In this document: piece by piece, positions 33,255 through 42,396 of the stretch
Layout of the letters: every line of letters begins with the position of its first letter
Position numbering within the stretch: position 1 is the first letter of the stretch
DNA from: Sphingopyxis sp. GW247-27LB
GTDB taxonomy: Bacteria; Pseudomonadota; Alphaproteobacteria; Sphingomonadales; Sphingomonadaceae
Direction of reading: 5' to 3'
Assembly: GCF_002277025.1 (NCBI RefSeq)
Contig: NZ_NIWD01000015.1
Location: 62,001-126,000, forward strand
DNA length: 64,000 nucleotides
Notes under the pieces: model-generated
What the model was told of the DNA's origin: nothing
What the model saw: only the letters and a program-made list of their open reading frames with translations
The model's database searches: none
Position numbers and translations under genes: made by a program

Positions 33255-35201
33255 ATGATAATGACGAATGATGACCGTTGGCGCGACCTGCGCGCACAGA
33301 TGCTGGCCTTCGTGGTCGATCGGCCGCGCATCCAACGCCAGCTCGCGGCCGTGGCGATCGATGCCTTTCTCTGCATCGCCGCCGTGTGGATCGCCTTTTC
33401 GCTTCGCCTCGGCGTTTGGGAGCTCCTGTCGCCGCCGATCGTGACCTTTGCGGCCGTGGCGTTGCTCTGCTGGTACCCCATCGCTTGGAAGACCGGCGTC
33501 TATCGCTCGCTGATCCGCTTTTCCGGCGCGCGGACGATCGCCGATCTGGCGGTCGCATGCGCGATCCTGTCGGTGCCCCTCTTCGTCGTTTGCGTCGGTT
33601 TCCGCCTCCCCTCGGTTCCGCGAACCCTCTGCGTTCTGCACCCCATCATTTTCCTTCTGCTGCTGGGGGCGAGCCGTATCGCGATCCGGTTCGTACTGCT
33701 CGACCTTTTCAAGGTCGTATCGGTGGACGTGCGCCGGGTGCTCGTTTACGGCGCCGGCCGCGCAGGGCAGCAACTCGCGCTGTCGCTCCGACACGAACCG
33801 CAAGTGTTGCTGGTCGGTTTCGTCGATGACGATCTGCGGCTCGACGGCCAGCGCCTCGACGGCGTGCCGGTCTTCGGCGCCAATCGCCTGGAGGAGATAC
33901 TCGCCGATACCGACATCGACGAGGTGCTGCTCGCAATCCCCAGCGCATCCCGTGCCCGTCGGCGCGAAATCATCGAAACGTTGCAGGACGAGGAAGTCTT
34001 CGTCCGCTCGCTCCCCAATCTGACCGGCATCATCGAGGGGTCGGTCACGGTCAACGATCTGCGCGAAATCCAGATCGAAGAGCTGCTCGGCCGCGAAACC
34101 GTCGCGGCGAACGAGTTGCTGATGAGCAAGACGACCGCCGGAAAGATCGTCCTCGTCTCGGGCGCCGGCGGTTCCATCGGCAGCGAGTTGTGCCGCCAGA
34201 TCGTCCGGTGCCGACCGGCGCGCCTCGTCCTTCTCGAACAATCCGAATATGCGCTTTACGCGATCGAGCAGGAACTGACCGAGCTTATGCGCGAGCTCGA
34301 GGTCGAGGTGCCACTCGTCCTCGAACTGGCGAGCGCGTCGGAGCGCTCGTCGATGAACCGCATCTATCATCATCATCGGCCGGAGACGGTGTTCCACGCG
34401 GCCGCTTACAAGCATGTGCCGCTGGTCGAGGCGAACCCCATCTCGGGCCTTCGCAACAACATCATGAGCACGCTCCACAGCGTTGCCGCCGCAGAGGCGG
34501 TGGGCGTCGCCAACTTCATCCTGATCAGCACCGACAAGGCCGTGCGCCCGACCAACGTCATGGGCGCCTCGAAGCGCGTGTGCGAGCTGATCCTGCAGGC
34601 GCGCGCCGAACGGCCCGACGTGAAGACGGTCTTCAGCATGGTCCGTTTTGGCAATGTTCTGGGATCGAGCGGCTCGGTCGTCCCGCGCTTCAAGGCGCAG
34701 ATCGAGGCCGGCGGTCCCGTCACGCTGACCCACCGCGAGATCACGCGATATTTCATGACCATCCCCGAAGCCGCGCAGCTCGTGATCCAGGCGAGCGCGA
34801 TGGCGAAGGGCGGCGAAGTATTCGTGCTCGACATGGGCCAACCCGTGAAAATCTTCGACCTCGCGACCAGCATGATCCACCTGTCGGGGCTGAGCGTGCG
34901 CTCGGCCGAGAATCCCGATGGGGATATTCAGATTGTCGAGACGGGGCTTCGTCCCGGCGAGAAGCTCTATGAGGAGCTGCTGATCGGCGATAATCCAGAA
35001 GAAACCAAGCATCCGCGGATCATGCGCGCGCGCGAAGGACTCTGGCATTGGGACGATCTCGACCGCGAATTGCAGGAATTGGACGCAACTATCCGCGTCA
35101 GCGGCGACAGCGCCGCGGCGGTGGCGATCGTCACCCGGCTGGTTCCCGAATTCGTCCCCGATGCGGGGTGGGCCGAGCGACTGAATGCCGGTAACGGCTA
35201 G
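33255..35201 (+). CDS. Membrane UDP-sugar 4,6-dehydratase (CapD/WbpM/PglF family)
   Basis: A 648-residue protein. It has four N-terminal transmembrane helices (about residues 25-150), a Rossmann CoA-binding-like domain (VLVYGAGRAGQQLA near residue 157), and a SDR dehydratase domain (VLVSGAGGSIGSELC near residue 300, with MxxxK in VMGASK near residue 438). Enzymes of this length convert UDP-GlcNAc to UDP-2-acetamido-4-keto-6-deoxy-D-glucose, the precursor of QuiNAc, FucNAc, bacillosamine and related sugars. It is followed by a reductase-phosphoglycosyltransferase fusion that could use its product. ATG 33255 lacks a strong ribosome site; ATG 33261 is an alternative. Confidence 0.92.
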   Translation: MIMTNDDRWRDLRAQMLAFVVDRPRIQRQLAAVAIDAFLCIAAVWIAFSLRLGVWELLSPPIVTFAAVALLCWYPIAWKTGVYRSLIRFSGARTIADLAVACAILSVPLFVVCVGFRLPSVPRTLCVLHPIIFLLLLGASRIAIRFVLLDLFKVVSVDVRRVLVYGAGRAGQQLALSLRHEPQVLLVGFVDDDLRLDGQRLDGVPVFGANRLEEILADTDIDEVLLAIPSASRARRREIIETLQDEEVFVRSLPNLTGIIEGSVTVNDLREIQIEELLGRETVAANELLMSKTTAGKIVLVSGAGGSIGSELCRQIVRCRPARLVLLEQSEYALYAIEQELTELMRELEVEVPLVLELASASERSSMNRIYHHHRPETVFHAAAYKHVPLVEANPISGLRNNIMSTLHSVAAAEAVGVANFILISTDKAVRPTNVMGASKRVCELILQARAERPDVKTVFSMVRFGNVLGSSGSVVPRFKAQIEAGGPVTLTHREITRYFMTIPEAAQLVIQASAMAKGGEVFVLDMGQPVKIFDLATSMIHLSGLSVRSAENPDGDIQIVETGLRPGEKLYEELLIGDNPEETKHPRIMRAREGLWHWDDLDRELQELDATIRVSGDSAAAVAIVTRLVPEFVPDAGWAERLNAGNG

Positions 35202-35299
35202 CGATCCGAAGCCGATATTCACGTTGACACCATTCCGCCCTGCTGGTTGGTCGCGCGCGACCCCAAGCAACGCCGCGACCACATATCTGAAACGACCCC

Positions 35300-36538
35300 A
35301 TGACTTCTGAGCGATCCCATCACTATGACTTCATCGTGACCGGCGCATCGGGCAACGTGGGCCGCCACCTCGTTCCCCTGCTCGCAAGCCGCGGCAGCCG
35401 GATCCTGGCGGTGGGCCGCGATGCCGCGCCGCTGCGGGCACGCTATGCCGGCATCGCCGGCGTCGATGCCGCCAGCTACGACGAGCTCGCGGGCCAGCCG
35501 GCGTGCGACACCTTGGTTCATCTCGCGGTTCGCAACAACAACCAGCCGGGATCGCTCGACGACTTCACGCGCGTCAACGTCGATTTCGCCACGGAAATCT
35601 GCGGCGAGTTCAACCGCATGGGCGGACGGCGTTTCGTCAATATCTCGTCGATCCAGTCGCTCGACGACGACAATGCCTCCCCCTATGCGGTGAGCAAGGA
35701 TCTGGCGCGGCGCCGGATCGCCGAGCTGGTCGGCGACCGGCTCGACGATGTTCACATCGGCTATTTCCACGATGCGCGCTATTTCGGGGAAAGGCTGGCC
35801 TTCCTGAACCGCCTTGGAGCCTTCGGCGGCGCCCTCTTCGGCCTGTTCAAGACGCTGAAGCCCGCCACCTCGGCCAAGAGCCTCGCCGATTATGTTGCGG
35901 GTCCCGCCCGCGCGTTGCCGACCCCCGCCATCCTGACCGACGACCTGTCGCGATCATGGGTCTATCGCTCGGCGACGCGCGCGCTCGACATCGCGGTCGC
36001 GCTCGGCATCCTGGTCGTGCTGTTTCCCATCCTCGTCGTCCTGTGGGCGCTGATCCGGCTCGACAGCCCGGGTCCGGCCATCTTCGCGCAGACGCGCGTG
36101 GGCAAGGGACAGGTCCCCTTCACCCTCTACAAGTTCCGCACGATGAAGCGCGACACCGTCGCCGCCGGGACGCACGAGGTAAGCGTCAGCGCGGTGACCA
36201 AGATCGGCAAGTTCCTGCGCGGCACCAAGCTCGATGAATTGCCGCAGGCGATCAATCTGCTGCGCGGCGAAATGACGCTCGTCGGCCCCCGTCCGTGCCT
36301 GCCGGTGCAGGAGGAGCTCGTGAACGCGCGCGCGGCGCTCGGCGTCTATGCGATGAAACCGGGCATCACCGGTTATGCGCAGATCCGCGAGATCGACATG
36401 AGCCGTCCGCAAGAACTGGCGAACAGCGATCATATCTACATGAAACTGCAATCGCTGACGCTCAACTTCAAGATCATCCTGCTGACCGCCTTCGGCCGCG
36501 GCGGGGGCGACCGGGTCGCGGCGCCCGGGCAACCGTAG
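35300..36538 (+). CDS. SDR reductase/epimerase fused to a monotopic phosphoglycosyltransferase
   Basis: A 412-residue two-domain protein. Residues 10-215 form an extended-SDR-like domain with TGASGNVG (14-21), NISS (114-117) and YAVSK (Tyr129, Lys133), so the catalytic residues are present. Residues 225-405 are a PglC-type phosphoglycosyltransferase: a re-entrant hydrophobic helix, KFRTMK (278-283), the catalytic pair in KLDELPQ (Asp312, Glu313), and GPRP (329-332). The second half should transfer a sugar-1-phosphate from UDP-sugar to undecaprenyl phosphate and start the repeat unit. The first half probably reduces the 4-keto sugar made by the upstream CapD-like enzyme. The fusion has no frameshift or stop between domains. 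Confidence 0.9.
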   Translation: MTSERSHHYDFIVTGASGNVGRHLVPLLASRGSRILAVGRDAAPLRARYAGIAGVDAASYDELAGQPACDTLVHLAVRNNNQPGSLDDFTRVNVDFATEICGEFNRMGGRRFVNISSIQSLDDDNASPYAVSKDLARRRIAELVGDRLDDVHIGYFHDARYFGERLAFLNRLGAFGGALFGLFKTLKPATSAKSLADYVAGPARALPTPAILTDDLSRSWVYRSATRALDIAVALGILVVLFPILVVLWALIRLDSPGPAIFAQTRVGKGQVPFTLYKFRTMKRDTVAAGTHEVSVSAVTKIGKFLRGTKLDELPQAINLLRGEMTLVGPRPCLPVQEELVNARAALGVYAMKPGITGYAQIREIDMSRPQELANSDHIYMKLQSLTLNFKIILLTAFGRGGGDRVAAPGQP

Positions 36539-36554
36539 GAACAACAGGGATTTC

Positions 36555-37703
36555 ATGCAGGACAGGCAAAAGAGCATCCTATTTTTCGTCGGCGACGCGG
36601 GCTTCTTCGTCTCGCACCGGCTGAACCTCGTCGCGGGGGCGCTGCGGGACGGCTACCGCGTCACCGTCGCCTGCCCCCGTTCGGCAGCGGTGGACACGAT
36701 CCGCGCGAACGGCGCGGACTGGGTCGAATGGAAGGTCGATCGCGGCGGCACGGCGATCTTCGGGGAATTGCTGTCACTGCTGCGCGCCTTTTCGATCGTC
36801 CGGCGCGTCGCCCCGACGGTGATCCACGCGATCTCGATCAAATGTATTCTCCATGCCGGCCTTGCGTCGAAATTCCTGCGCGTCCCGATCGTCGGAGCGG
36901 TTTCGGGCCTCGGCTATGTCTACATCGGCGACGGCGGCGGCATGAAGGGCGTGCTGCGCCGCGTGATCAATGCGGTCATGAACTTCGGACTCAACCGGCG
37001 CGACGTCAGCTTCATTTTCCAGAATGGAGACGATGCGCGAATGATCGAATTCGCCGGGCTCGACCGGGTGTCGGTCCACCGCATCGGCGGATCGGGCGTC
37101 GACCTGAACCGGATCACGATGCAACCGCATCCACCGGGCCCCGAAACGCGCGTCGGCCTTCCCGCGCGGCTGCTGCGGGTGAAGGGCGTTTATGAATTCG
37201 TCGAGGCCGCGCGCGAACTTCGCGGACGGCGCGGACGCGACGCCAAATTCCTGCTGATCGGCGATCCCGATCTTTCCAACCCTTCGTCGATCACGCCCGC
37301 CGAGATCGAAGCCTGGACCGCCGAGGGGGTGGTCGAATGGGTGCCGCACACCCCCGATGTCGCCTCCGTCCTCGCGACGCTGCACATCGTCGCCCTGCCC
37401 GCCGACCGCGAGGGGTTTCCGAAGACGCTGATCGACGCGGCCGCCGCCGGCCGCGCGGCGGTGACCAGCGACGTGCCGGGATGCCGCGATGCGATCGCGG
37501 AGGGCGTGACGGGCCTGCTATGCCCGGTGCGCAATGCCCTCGCCCTCGCCGACACGCTCGACCGGCTGATCGTGGACCGCGATCTGTGCGTTCGCATGGG
37601 CATCGCGGCGCGCGCCTATGCCGAAGAGAATTTCGACATCGACGATGTCACGCGGCGCCATATCGAAATCTATCGCGAACGCATCGACGCCGCCGCGGCC
37701 TGA
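36555..37703 (+). CDS. Glycosyltransferase family 4 protein (PglA-like)
   Basis: A 382-residue GT-B enzyme. The N-half begins ILFFVGDAGFFVSHRLNL and has the acceptor-region GAVSGLGYVYIG; the donor half has ARLLRVKGVYEFVEAA and the GT4 motif region PADREGFPKTLIDAAAAGRA, where Glu residues bind the nucleotide sugar. PglA-like enzymes add the second sugar to undecaprenyl-PP-linked QuiNAc or bacillosamine. It lies 16 bases after the phosphoglycosyltransferase gene, in agreement with acting second. It converges with the MurJ-like gene, leaving 16 bases between the stops. Confidence 0.88.
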   Translation: MQDRQKSILFFVGDAGFFVSHRLNLVAGALRDGYRVTVACPRSAAVDTIRANGADWVEWKVDRGGTAIFGELLSLLRAFSIVRRVAPTVIHAISIKCILHAGLASKFLRVPIVGAVSGLGYVYIGDGGGMKGVLRRVINAVMNFGLNRRDVSFIFQNGDDARMIEFAGLDRVSVHRIGGSGVDLNRITMQPHPPGPETRVGLPARLLRVKGVYEFVEAARELRGRRGRDAKFLLIGDPDLSNPSSITPAEIEAWTAEGVVEWVPHTPDVASVLATLHIVALPADREGFPKTLIDAAAAGRAAVTSDVPGCRDAIAEGVTGLLCPVRNALALADTLDRLIVDRDLCVRMGIAARAYAEENFDIDDVTRRHIEIYRERIDAAAA

Positions 37704-37719
37704 GGCGCGGCAGCGCCCT

Positions 37720-39264
37720 TCAGGCCACCGGCATCGACGGATCGATCCCCTCTTCGGGCTTCGCGTGCGCGCCGCGCAAATGCGAATAGAGGGTCGCGGG
37801 GGTCACCCCGCCCAGCCAGAGCAGGCCGATCAGCAGCGGGACATAGACCGCCATCGTCAAGGCCCCCGCCGCGATCAGGCGCGGGAACAGCGGCCAGCCA
37901 GCGATCAGGTCATAGCCCAGGGCCGTGGCGCCGAATGCCGCGGCGCCGGCAAGGATCGCGGCGACGAAATAAGCGGCCAGATGGCGCGTCAGCAATCGCC
38001 GTTTCCACACCAGTAGCACCCCGATCTGCCCGATGCAGAAGGATAGCGCGCCGATCGACGCGCCGGCCGCGATCCCCTCTATCCCATAGGTTCGCGACAG
38101 CCAGAGGCTGCTGACCAGATTGATCGCGGTCGCGGCGATCCCGATCAGGAGCGGCGCCATCGTCTTTTGATAGGAGAAGAATACGCGGTTCAGCAATTCG
38201 CGCACCGCGGCAAAGATGATCCCGAAGCCGAGGATCCCGAACAGCGCCGCCGTGGCGTGCACATCGTCCCATTCAAAGGCGCCGCGGTGATAGATCAGCG
38301 CGACGACGTCGGTGCGCAGCGCCAGCGCCGCCGCCGCCGCCGGCGCCGTGGTGACCAGGATCAGCCCGATCGCGCGCGTCAGCGTCTGCGCGTTCGCCGC
38401 GTCATCGTCGCGCGCGGCATTGTGCGCGAGGTCGGGAAAGAACATGTAGGCGACCAGCCACGAGAAGGTGCCCGAGATCAGCAGCGTCAGCCGGTTGGCG
38501 TAATTGAGATGCGAAATCGCCCCCGCGCCGAAATCGGACGCGATCGCGGTGCCGATGAACAGGTTGAACTGGTCGAGGATCACCGCGAAGATCATCGGCG
38601 CCGACAAGAGCGACAGCCGCCGCCACGTCTCGGGGCGGACCGCCCAGCCCCATTGGCTATCATAAATCCGGCGCGTCTGACCGCGCTGGATCACCGCTTG
38701 GACCAGATAGGCACCGACCGCGCCGACGATAGCGATCGTCACATCGTTCATGAAATAGGCGGCAACGATCGCCCCGACCGCGATCAGATTGTTGATTACG
38801 GGTACAGCGAGCGGCGGGATGAAATAACGGTTCGCCTGTTGCAAGGCGCTCTGGACGCCGACGTAACCGGTAAGCAGAAAGCCCAGCGCCATGATGCGCG
38901 TGAGTTTGACCGCCAGATCATGCGTATAGGCGTCGATGGATGGCGCTACGATCGACACGAGGGGTCCGGCCAAGGCCCAGCAGAGGGCCGTCAGCAGAAT
39001 GGCGACATAGGCATAATAGCGGATCGCCTCGTTGACGAATTGCTGCCCCGCCCCCCGATCTGCCATCACCCGAACATACATCGGGGCGAAAACCGATCCG
39101 ATCGTCCCGTAGATCGCGAGCCAGATCACTCCCGGCAATTGATTGGCGATGAAGTAGGCGTCCGTAACCGGACTGACGCCAAAGAGCGATGCGAAGACGA
39201 CATCCTTGACCAGCGCAGCGATTTTTCCGGCGATAGTCAGCAGGATCAGGATGACAACGGTCAT
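37720..39264 (-). CDS. MurJ/MviN-like lipid-linked oligosaccharide flippase
   Basis: A 514-residue polytopic protein of the MOP superfamily with about 14 helices. It opens with [29 protein letters not shown], a MurJ-type helix 1-2 region, and shows [16 protein letters not shown] in the second half. In a polysaccharide locus with a Wzy-like polymerase and no other Wzx, it most likely flips the lipid-linked repeat unit across the inner membrane. A role in peptidoglycan lipid II flipping is less likely from context. Its ATG overlaps the stop of the polymerase gene (ATGA). Confidence 0.85.
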   Translation of the reverse strand: MTVVILILLTIAGKIAALVKDVVFASLFGVSPVTDAYFIANQLPGVIWLAIYGTIGSVFAPMYVRVMADRGAGQQFVNEAIRYYAYVAILLTALCWALAGPLVSIVAPSIDAYTHDLAVKLTRIMALGFLLTGYVGVQSALQQANRYFIPPLAVPVINNLIAVGAIVAAYFMNDVTIAIVGAVGAYLVQAVIQRGQTRRIYDSQWGWAVRPETWRRLSLLSAPMIFAVILDQFNLFIGTAIASDFGAGAISHLNYANRLTLLISGTFSWLVAYMFFPDLAHNAARDDDAANAQTLTRAIGLILVTTAPAAAAALALRTDVVALIYHRGAFEWDDVHATAALFGILGFGIIFAAVRELLNRVFFSYQKTMAPLLIGIAATAINLVSSLWLSRTYGIEGIAAGASIGALSFCIGQIGVLLVWKRRLLTRHLAAYFVAAILAGAAAFGATALGYDLIAGWPLFPRLIAAGALTMAVYVPLLIGLLWLGGVTPATLYSHLRGAHAKPEEGIDPSMPVA

Positions 39265-40631
39265 ATGGCGCGCGGCGCCACCCGTCGTCGCGCGGGCTCC
39301 GCCCACGAAATCCCCGTCCTGTTGTAACGGCGCCCGATCGACAGATAGAGGGTCGTAATCACGATCATGGTGAACAGCCCGCCCGGCGAATGGAGCAGCT
39401 GGTTGTTCGCCGGCATGAAGAATGCGCCCATCGTCAACTGGGCGAACAGCAGAATGGCGAAAGGATTTTCAAAGCGGATCGCCGCGCGCCATGCACGGGC
39501 GTAGACATATGCGAAAAAGCCGAACAGCACGACCGTGCCGGGAAAGGTGAAGTCGGTCGCGAAATGGGTGAAGACCGTATGCCATTTCGATTCACCCCAC
39601 CCCGTCGTTACCCCAACCTGATGGACGAGCGTGTTGGGCCATTCCCACTCCACCCCGAGCACGCGGTTGGCGAGGACCGAAATCGAATAGGAAAAGCCCT
39701 GAAAATAAGTCCAATGCCAAGGCATATCGAGAGCCAACCCGAGCCCGTAATAGCCCTGGGAAAGATAGCTGAGGAACATCGATAAATTCAGCCCGTAATC
39801 CTGCCCGAATATGGCGAAGATGGGATGGCTGGTGTCGATGAAAACACGGTCCAGAACCCGCTGATTCACGTTGGCGACGTCGACTCCCAGCGCGCTGTAG
39901 CGCTGGCCCAGCACCGCTACGAAGGCCAGCAGGCCCACAATGCCCAGTCCGACGATGCTGACCACCCATTTCAGCTGGATCGGCTTACGGCGCACCCCAT
40001 ATTTCAGCGCGGCAACAGTAAGCAAATAGATCAGGATGTCGCCGAGCTGCTTCTGCTTTCCGGAACCGAGAACATAGAAAAGCAGACTTACGATTGCAAA
40101 TGCAGCAACCAAAAATCTCCGAACGTTTCCGAATACAGAGAAATAATAAAATCCCAAGATTAAGGCAATGAAATTGAAAGGAAGGGAGAAGGAATATATA
40201 ATAAATACTATAGAGTAGTTTCCAGTATTTCGCTCATATCCTTCATAGCCCGCCATATAGGCATCGCCGATGGCGGAAAAATCGGTGTTCAACTGGCCAG
40301 AAGACGCCGCACTGGCGATGGACGCGATCAGCGAGAGCAGCGAGATGGCCAACGAGAGATCGAAAAGCTGGCGAACGAAAATGCTGCTTCCTGGTCGGTT
40401 CTTATACGGCATCGGCAATTGGGTCGCAGCGCCGTACAGATAGCCGAAGGTGATCGCCACCATCACGGCCGTCATGAACAGGACCGTCTTGCCGATCGGG
40501 AACATGTAATATTTCGTCGGCCCCCACACCGCGAGCGCGAGCGTGACCGCAAGATAGATCAGGAAAAATTTCAGCGGCGCGTAGGTCGCGAAGAGCGCCG
40601 CCGGCCGCCGGGCAGGTCTCGCCATATTCAC
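39261..40631 (-). CDS. Wzy-like repeat-unit polymerase (polytopic membrane protein)
   Basis: A protein of about 456 residues with roughly 11 hydrophobic helices, long periplasmic loops (around [12 protein letters not shown] and [13 protein letters not shown]) and no enzymatic signature, typical of oligosaccharide repeat-unit polymerases. It should join flipped repeat units on the periplasmic side. The start is GTG 40631, overlapping the previous stop as GTGA, or ATG 40625. The part near 40020-40260 is strikingly AT-rich compared with the window, as is usual for horizontally exchanged polymerase genes. The family call rests on topology and position. Confidence 0.75.
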   Translation of the reverse strand: MNMARPARRPAALFATYAPLKFFLIYLAVTLALAVWGPTKYYMFPIGKTVLFMTAVMVAITFGYLYGAATQLPMPYKNRPGSSIFVRQLFDLSLAISLLSLIASIASAASSGQLNTDFSAIGDAYMAGYEGYERNTGNYSIVFIIYSFSLPFNFIALILGFYYFSVFGNVRRFLVAAFAIVSLLFYVLGSGKQKQLGDILIYLLTVAALKYGVRRKPIQLKWVVSIVGLGIVGLLAFVAVLGQRYSALGVDVANVNQRVLDRVFIDTSHPIFAIFGQDYGLNLSMFLSYLSQGYYGLGLALDMPWHWTYFQGFSYSISVLANRVLGVEWEWPNTLVHQVGVTTGWGESKWHTVFTHFATDFTFPGTVVLFGFFAYVYARAWRAAIRFENPFAILLFAQLTMGAFFMPANNQLLHSPGGLFTMIVITTLYLSIGRRYNRTGISWAEPARRRVAPRAI

Positions 40632-41170
40632 TGCATCGTCTCTTTGAACATATGCTTGTAGGCCGCGAGCTTTTCGTCGCCGAGCAGGTGACCGATCCCA
40701 AGCGACTTCTTATGGGCACCCTCGAGATACTCTTCGGTCGTCTTGAGTATCCTGGCCGGATTTCCGCCAACTATCGAGCCGTCCGGCACATCCTTGGTAA
40801 CGACGGCATTCGCGGCGACCACACAGTTTTCGCCAATCGTCACGCCCTTCAGAATCAAGGCTCCCGCGCCGATGAAGCAATTGGATTTGACGACGATCGG
40901 GGCGGCCAGATCAAGCGTGGGGAACTGCCGCCTGAAAGGAAGCACGCCACCGTCGTGACAGATGAACTGGGCGCCAAGGCTGATGAACACATTGTCGTGC
41001 AAGGTGACGAGAAAGGGTTCGGAACTGAACATGTCGTAGCTGCTGCCGTAAATGGCAACCTTGCCCTTCACGTTCACGCCGATCATCTTGGCATAGGCAA
41101 CGGGGCGCAGTCTGGCATAAATGTAATAAAAGGGCCAAACGATCATTTTTCTCAGGCGATAGAAGGACAT
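40628..41170 (-). CDS. Hexapeptide-repeat O-acetyltransferase (WcaF/maa-like)
   Basis: A 180-residue left-handed beta-helix transferase. The hexapeptide pattern runs from about residue 30, with the core IVVKSNCFIGAGALILKGVTIG and VVAANAVVTKDVPDGSIVGGNPA, typical for sugar O-acetyltransferases that use acetyl-CoA and a catalytic His (here probably in the TLHDN or ICHDGG segment). It should acetylate a sugar of the repeat unit. ATG 41170 has AAGGGGAA. It overlaps the upstream glycosyltransferase gene by 19 bases and the polymerase by four. Confidence 0.86.
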   Translation of the reverse strand: MSFYRLRKMIVWPFYYIYARLRPVAYAKMIGVNVKGKVAIYGSSYDMFSSEPFLVTLHDNVFISLGAQFICHDGGVLPFRRQFPTLDLAAPIVVKSNCFIGAGALILKGVTIGENCVVAANAVVTKDVPDGSIVGGNPARILKTTEEYLEGAHKKSLGIGHLLGDEKLAAYKHMFKETMQ

Positions 41171-42381
41171 GCGTTCCCCTTTCCAATGACGGCCGAGAGG
41201 AAATCGGATACCGGCGCCTTGAACGCCTGGGCGGTAAAGGCCCCGTAATTCCTGCAATATCGCTTCATCGCTATCACCGCCTGAGGATCCATCGCCAGGA
41301 CGTCGCACAGCGCCTTTACTGCGCCCTCGCGGTCGTCGGGGTCAAGACTGAACCCCGTGCGCCCCTCGACATGATAGGCGCGCACGCTGGGCAGCGCGTT
41401 GATGATCACCGGCGTGCCATAGGTGACGGCCTCGGAATATTTCGACGGAAAGCCGGCGAGCGTGACGCGGCTTTCGTGCCGCAGCACGAAAGCGAAGGCC
41501 GAAGCCTGAAGGCGGCGCAAAAGCTCCGCGCGCGGCTGACGGCCCATGAAGATCACGCGCTCCCCCATCCGATCGAGCAGCGCGGCATGACCCGGAAAGA
41601 CCGAAAGATAGCGCTCGCGATCGACCCCGGCGATGCGCAGCACGAAATCGCGTCCGCGCGCCGCCGCGCCGTCCAGCAGTTCCAATATCCAGTCGATGCG
41701 GTCATGGACGTCCTCGGCACGCGTCCCCTCGGCAAAGCCCGACGCGACCGCGAACAGCGGCATCGGTGTCTGAACCGCCTCGGCGACCGGCACCTCACCC
41801 TCGGGCTTTTCCATCAAGGTCGGAATCTCGACGATCGGCAGCCCGGTCGAACGATAAAAATCGGTCATATAGGGCGAGGTCGTCACGATGCCGTCGATGC
41901 GCCGGTTCACCCAGTGCATGCGCAGCGGCACATCGAGATTCTTGACGATGTTCGACGGGCTCGTCCACGGGCGCGTGCCGTACCATTCGGTGCAGTCGGC
42001 GAGGATCGCGGCACCCCAGCGGCGCGCGAGCCGCGCGACCTTCATCTGCGCGACCGCGGGATAATTATAGCAGATCACCGCCGCGACATCCTCGGGGCGA
42101 AGCGCGCCGCGCTCGGCAAGGCGGCGCAGCGGCCAGTCGGCGCCGATCATGTCGAACCACTGACCGCGGCTCCTGGGATAACCGATCTCCCATGCCTGGG
42201 CGTCGATGTCCCCCGGGTCCGCCGGATGGACAGCCCGGTCATAGGCGCGCGCGCGGCTCGCCCCGACGAGTATGACGCGATAGCCGAGCGAGCGGAGCAC
42301 GCGCGCATTGTTGCGCACGCGCTGCGCCGCGGCGTTGCGGTCGGGAAGCTCGAAGCCGCCGATATAGACGATCGTCTTCAC
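41152..42381 (-). CDS. Glycosyltransferase (GT4-like), paralogue of the gene at 31541-32821
   Basis: A 409-residue GT-B-fold enzyme. It begins IVYIGGFELPDRNAAAQRV and shares with the protein at 31541-32821 the segments ADCTEWY, NLDVPLRM, PIVEIPTLM and TLAGFPSKYSEAVTYGTPVI, so the two arose by duplication or share an acceptor. The C-half donor site carries the Glu pair expected in GT4 enzymes. It should add one sugar of the repeat unit. It lies 15 bases downstream of the 2-epimerase gene and overlaps the acetyltransferase gene. Confidence 0.87.
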   Translation of the reverse strand: MKTIVYIGGFELPDRNAAAQRVRNNARVLRSLGYRVILVGASRARAYDRAVHPADPGDIDAQAWEIGYPRSRGQWFDMIGADWPLRRLAERGALRPEDVAAVICYNYPAVAQMKVARLARRWGAAILADCTEWYGTRPWTSPSNIVKNLDVPLRMHWVNRRIDGIVTTSPYMTDFYRSTGLPIVEIPTLMEKPEGEVPVAEAVQTPMPLFAVASGFAEGTRAEDVHDRIDWILELLDGAAARGRDFVLRIAGVDRERYLSVFPGHAALLDRMGERVIFMGRQPRAELLRRLQASAFAFVLRHESRVTLAGFPSKYSEAVTYGTPVIINALPSVRAYHVEGRTGFSLDPDDREGAVKALCDVLAMDPQAVIAMKRYCRNYGAFTAQAFKAPVSDFLSAVIGKGNACPSIA

Positions 42382-42396
42382 GCGCCGCGCTCCGCC

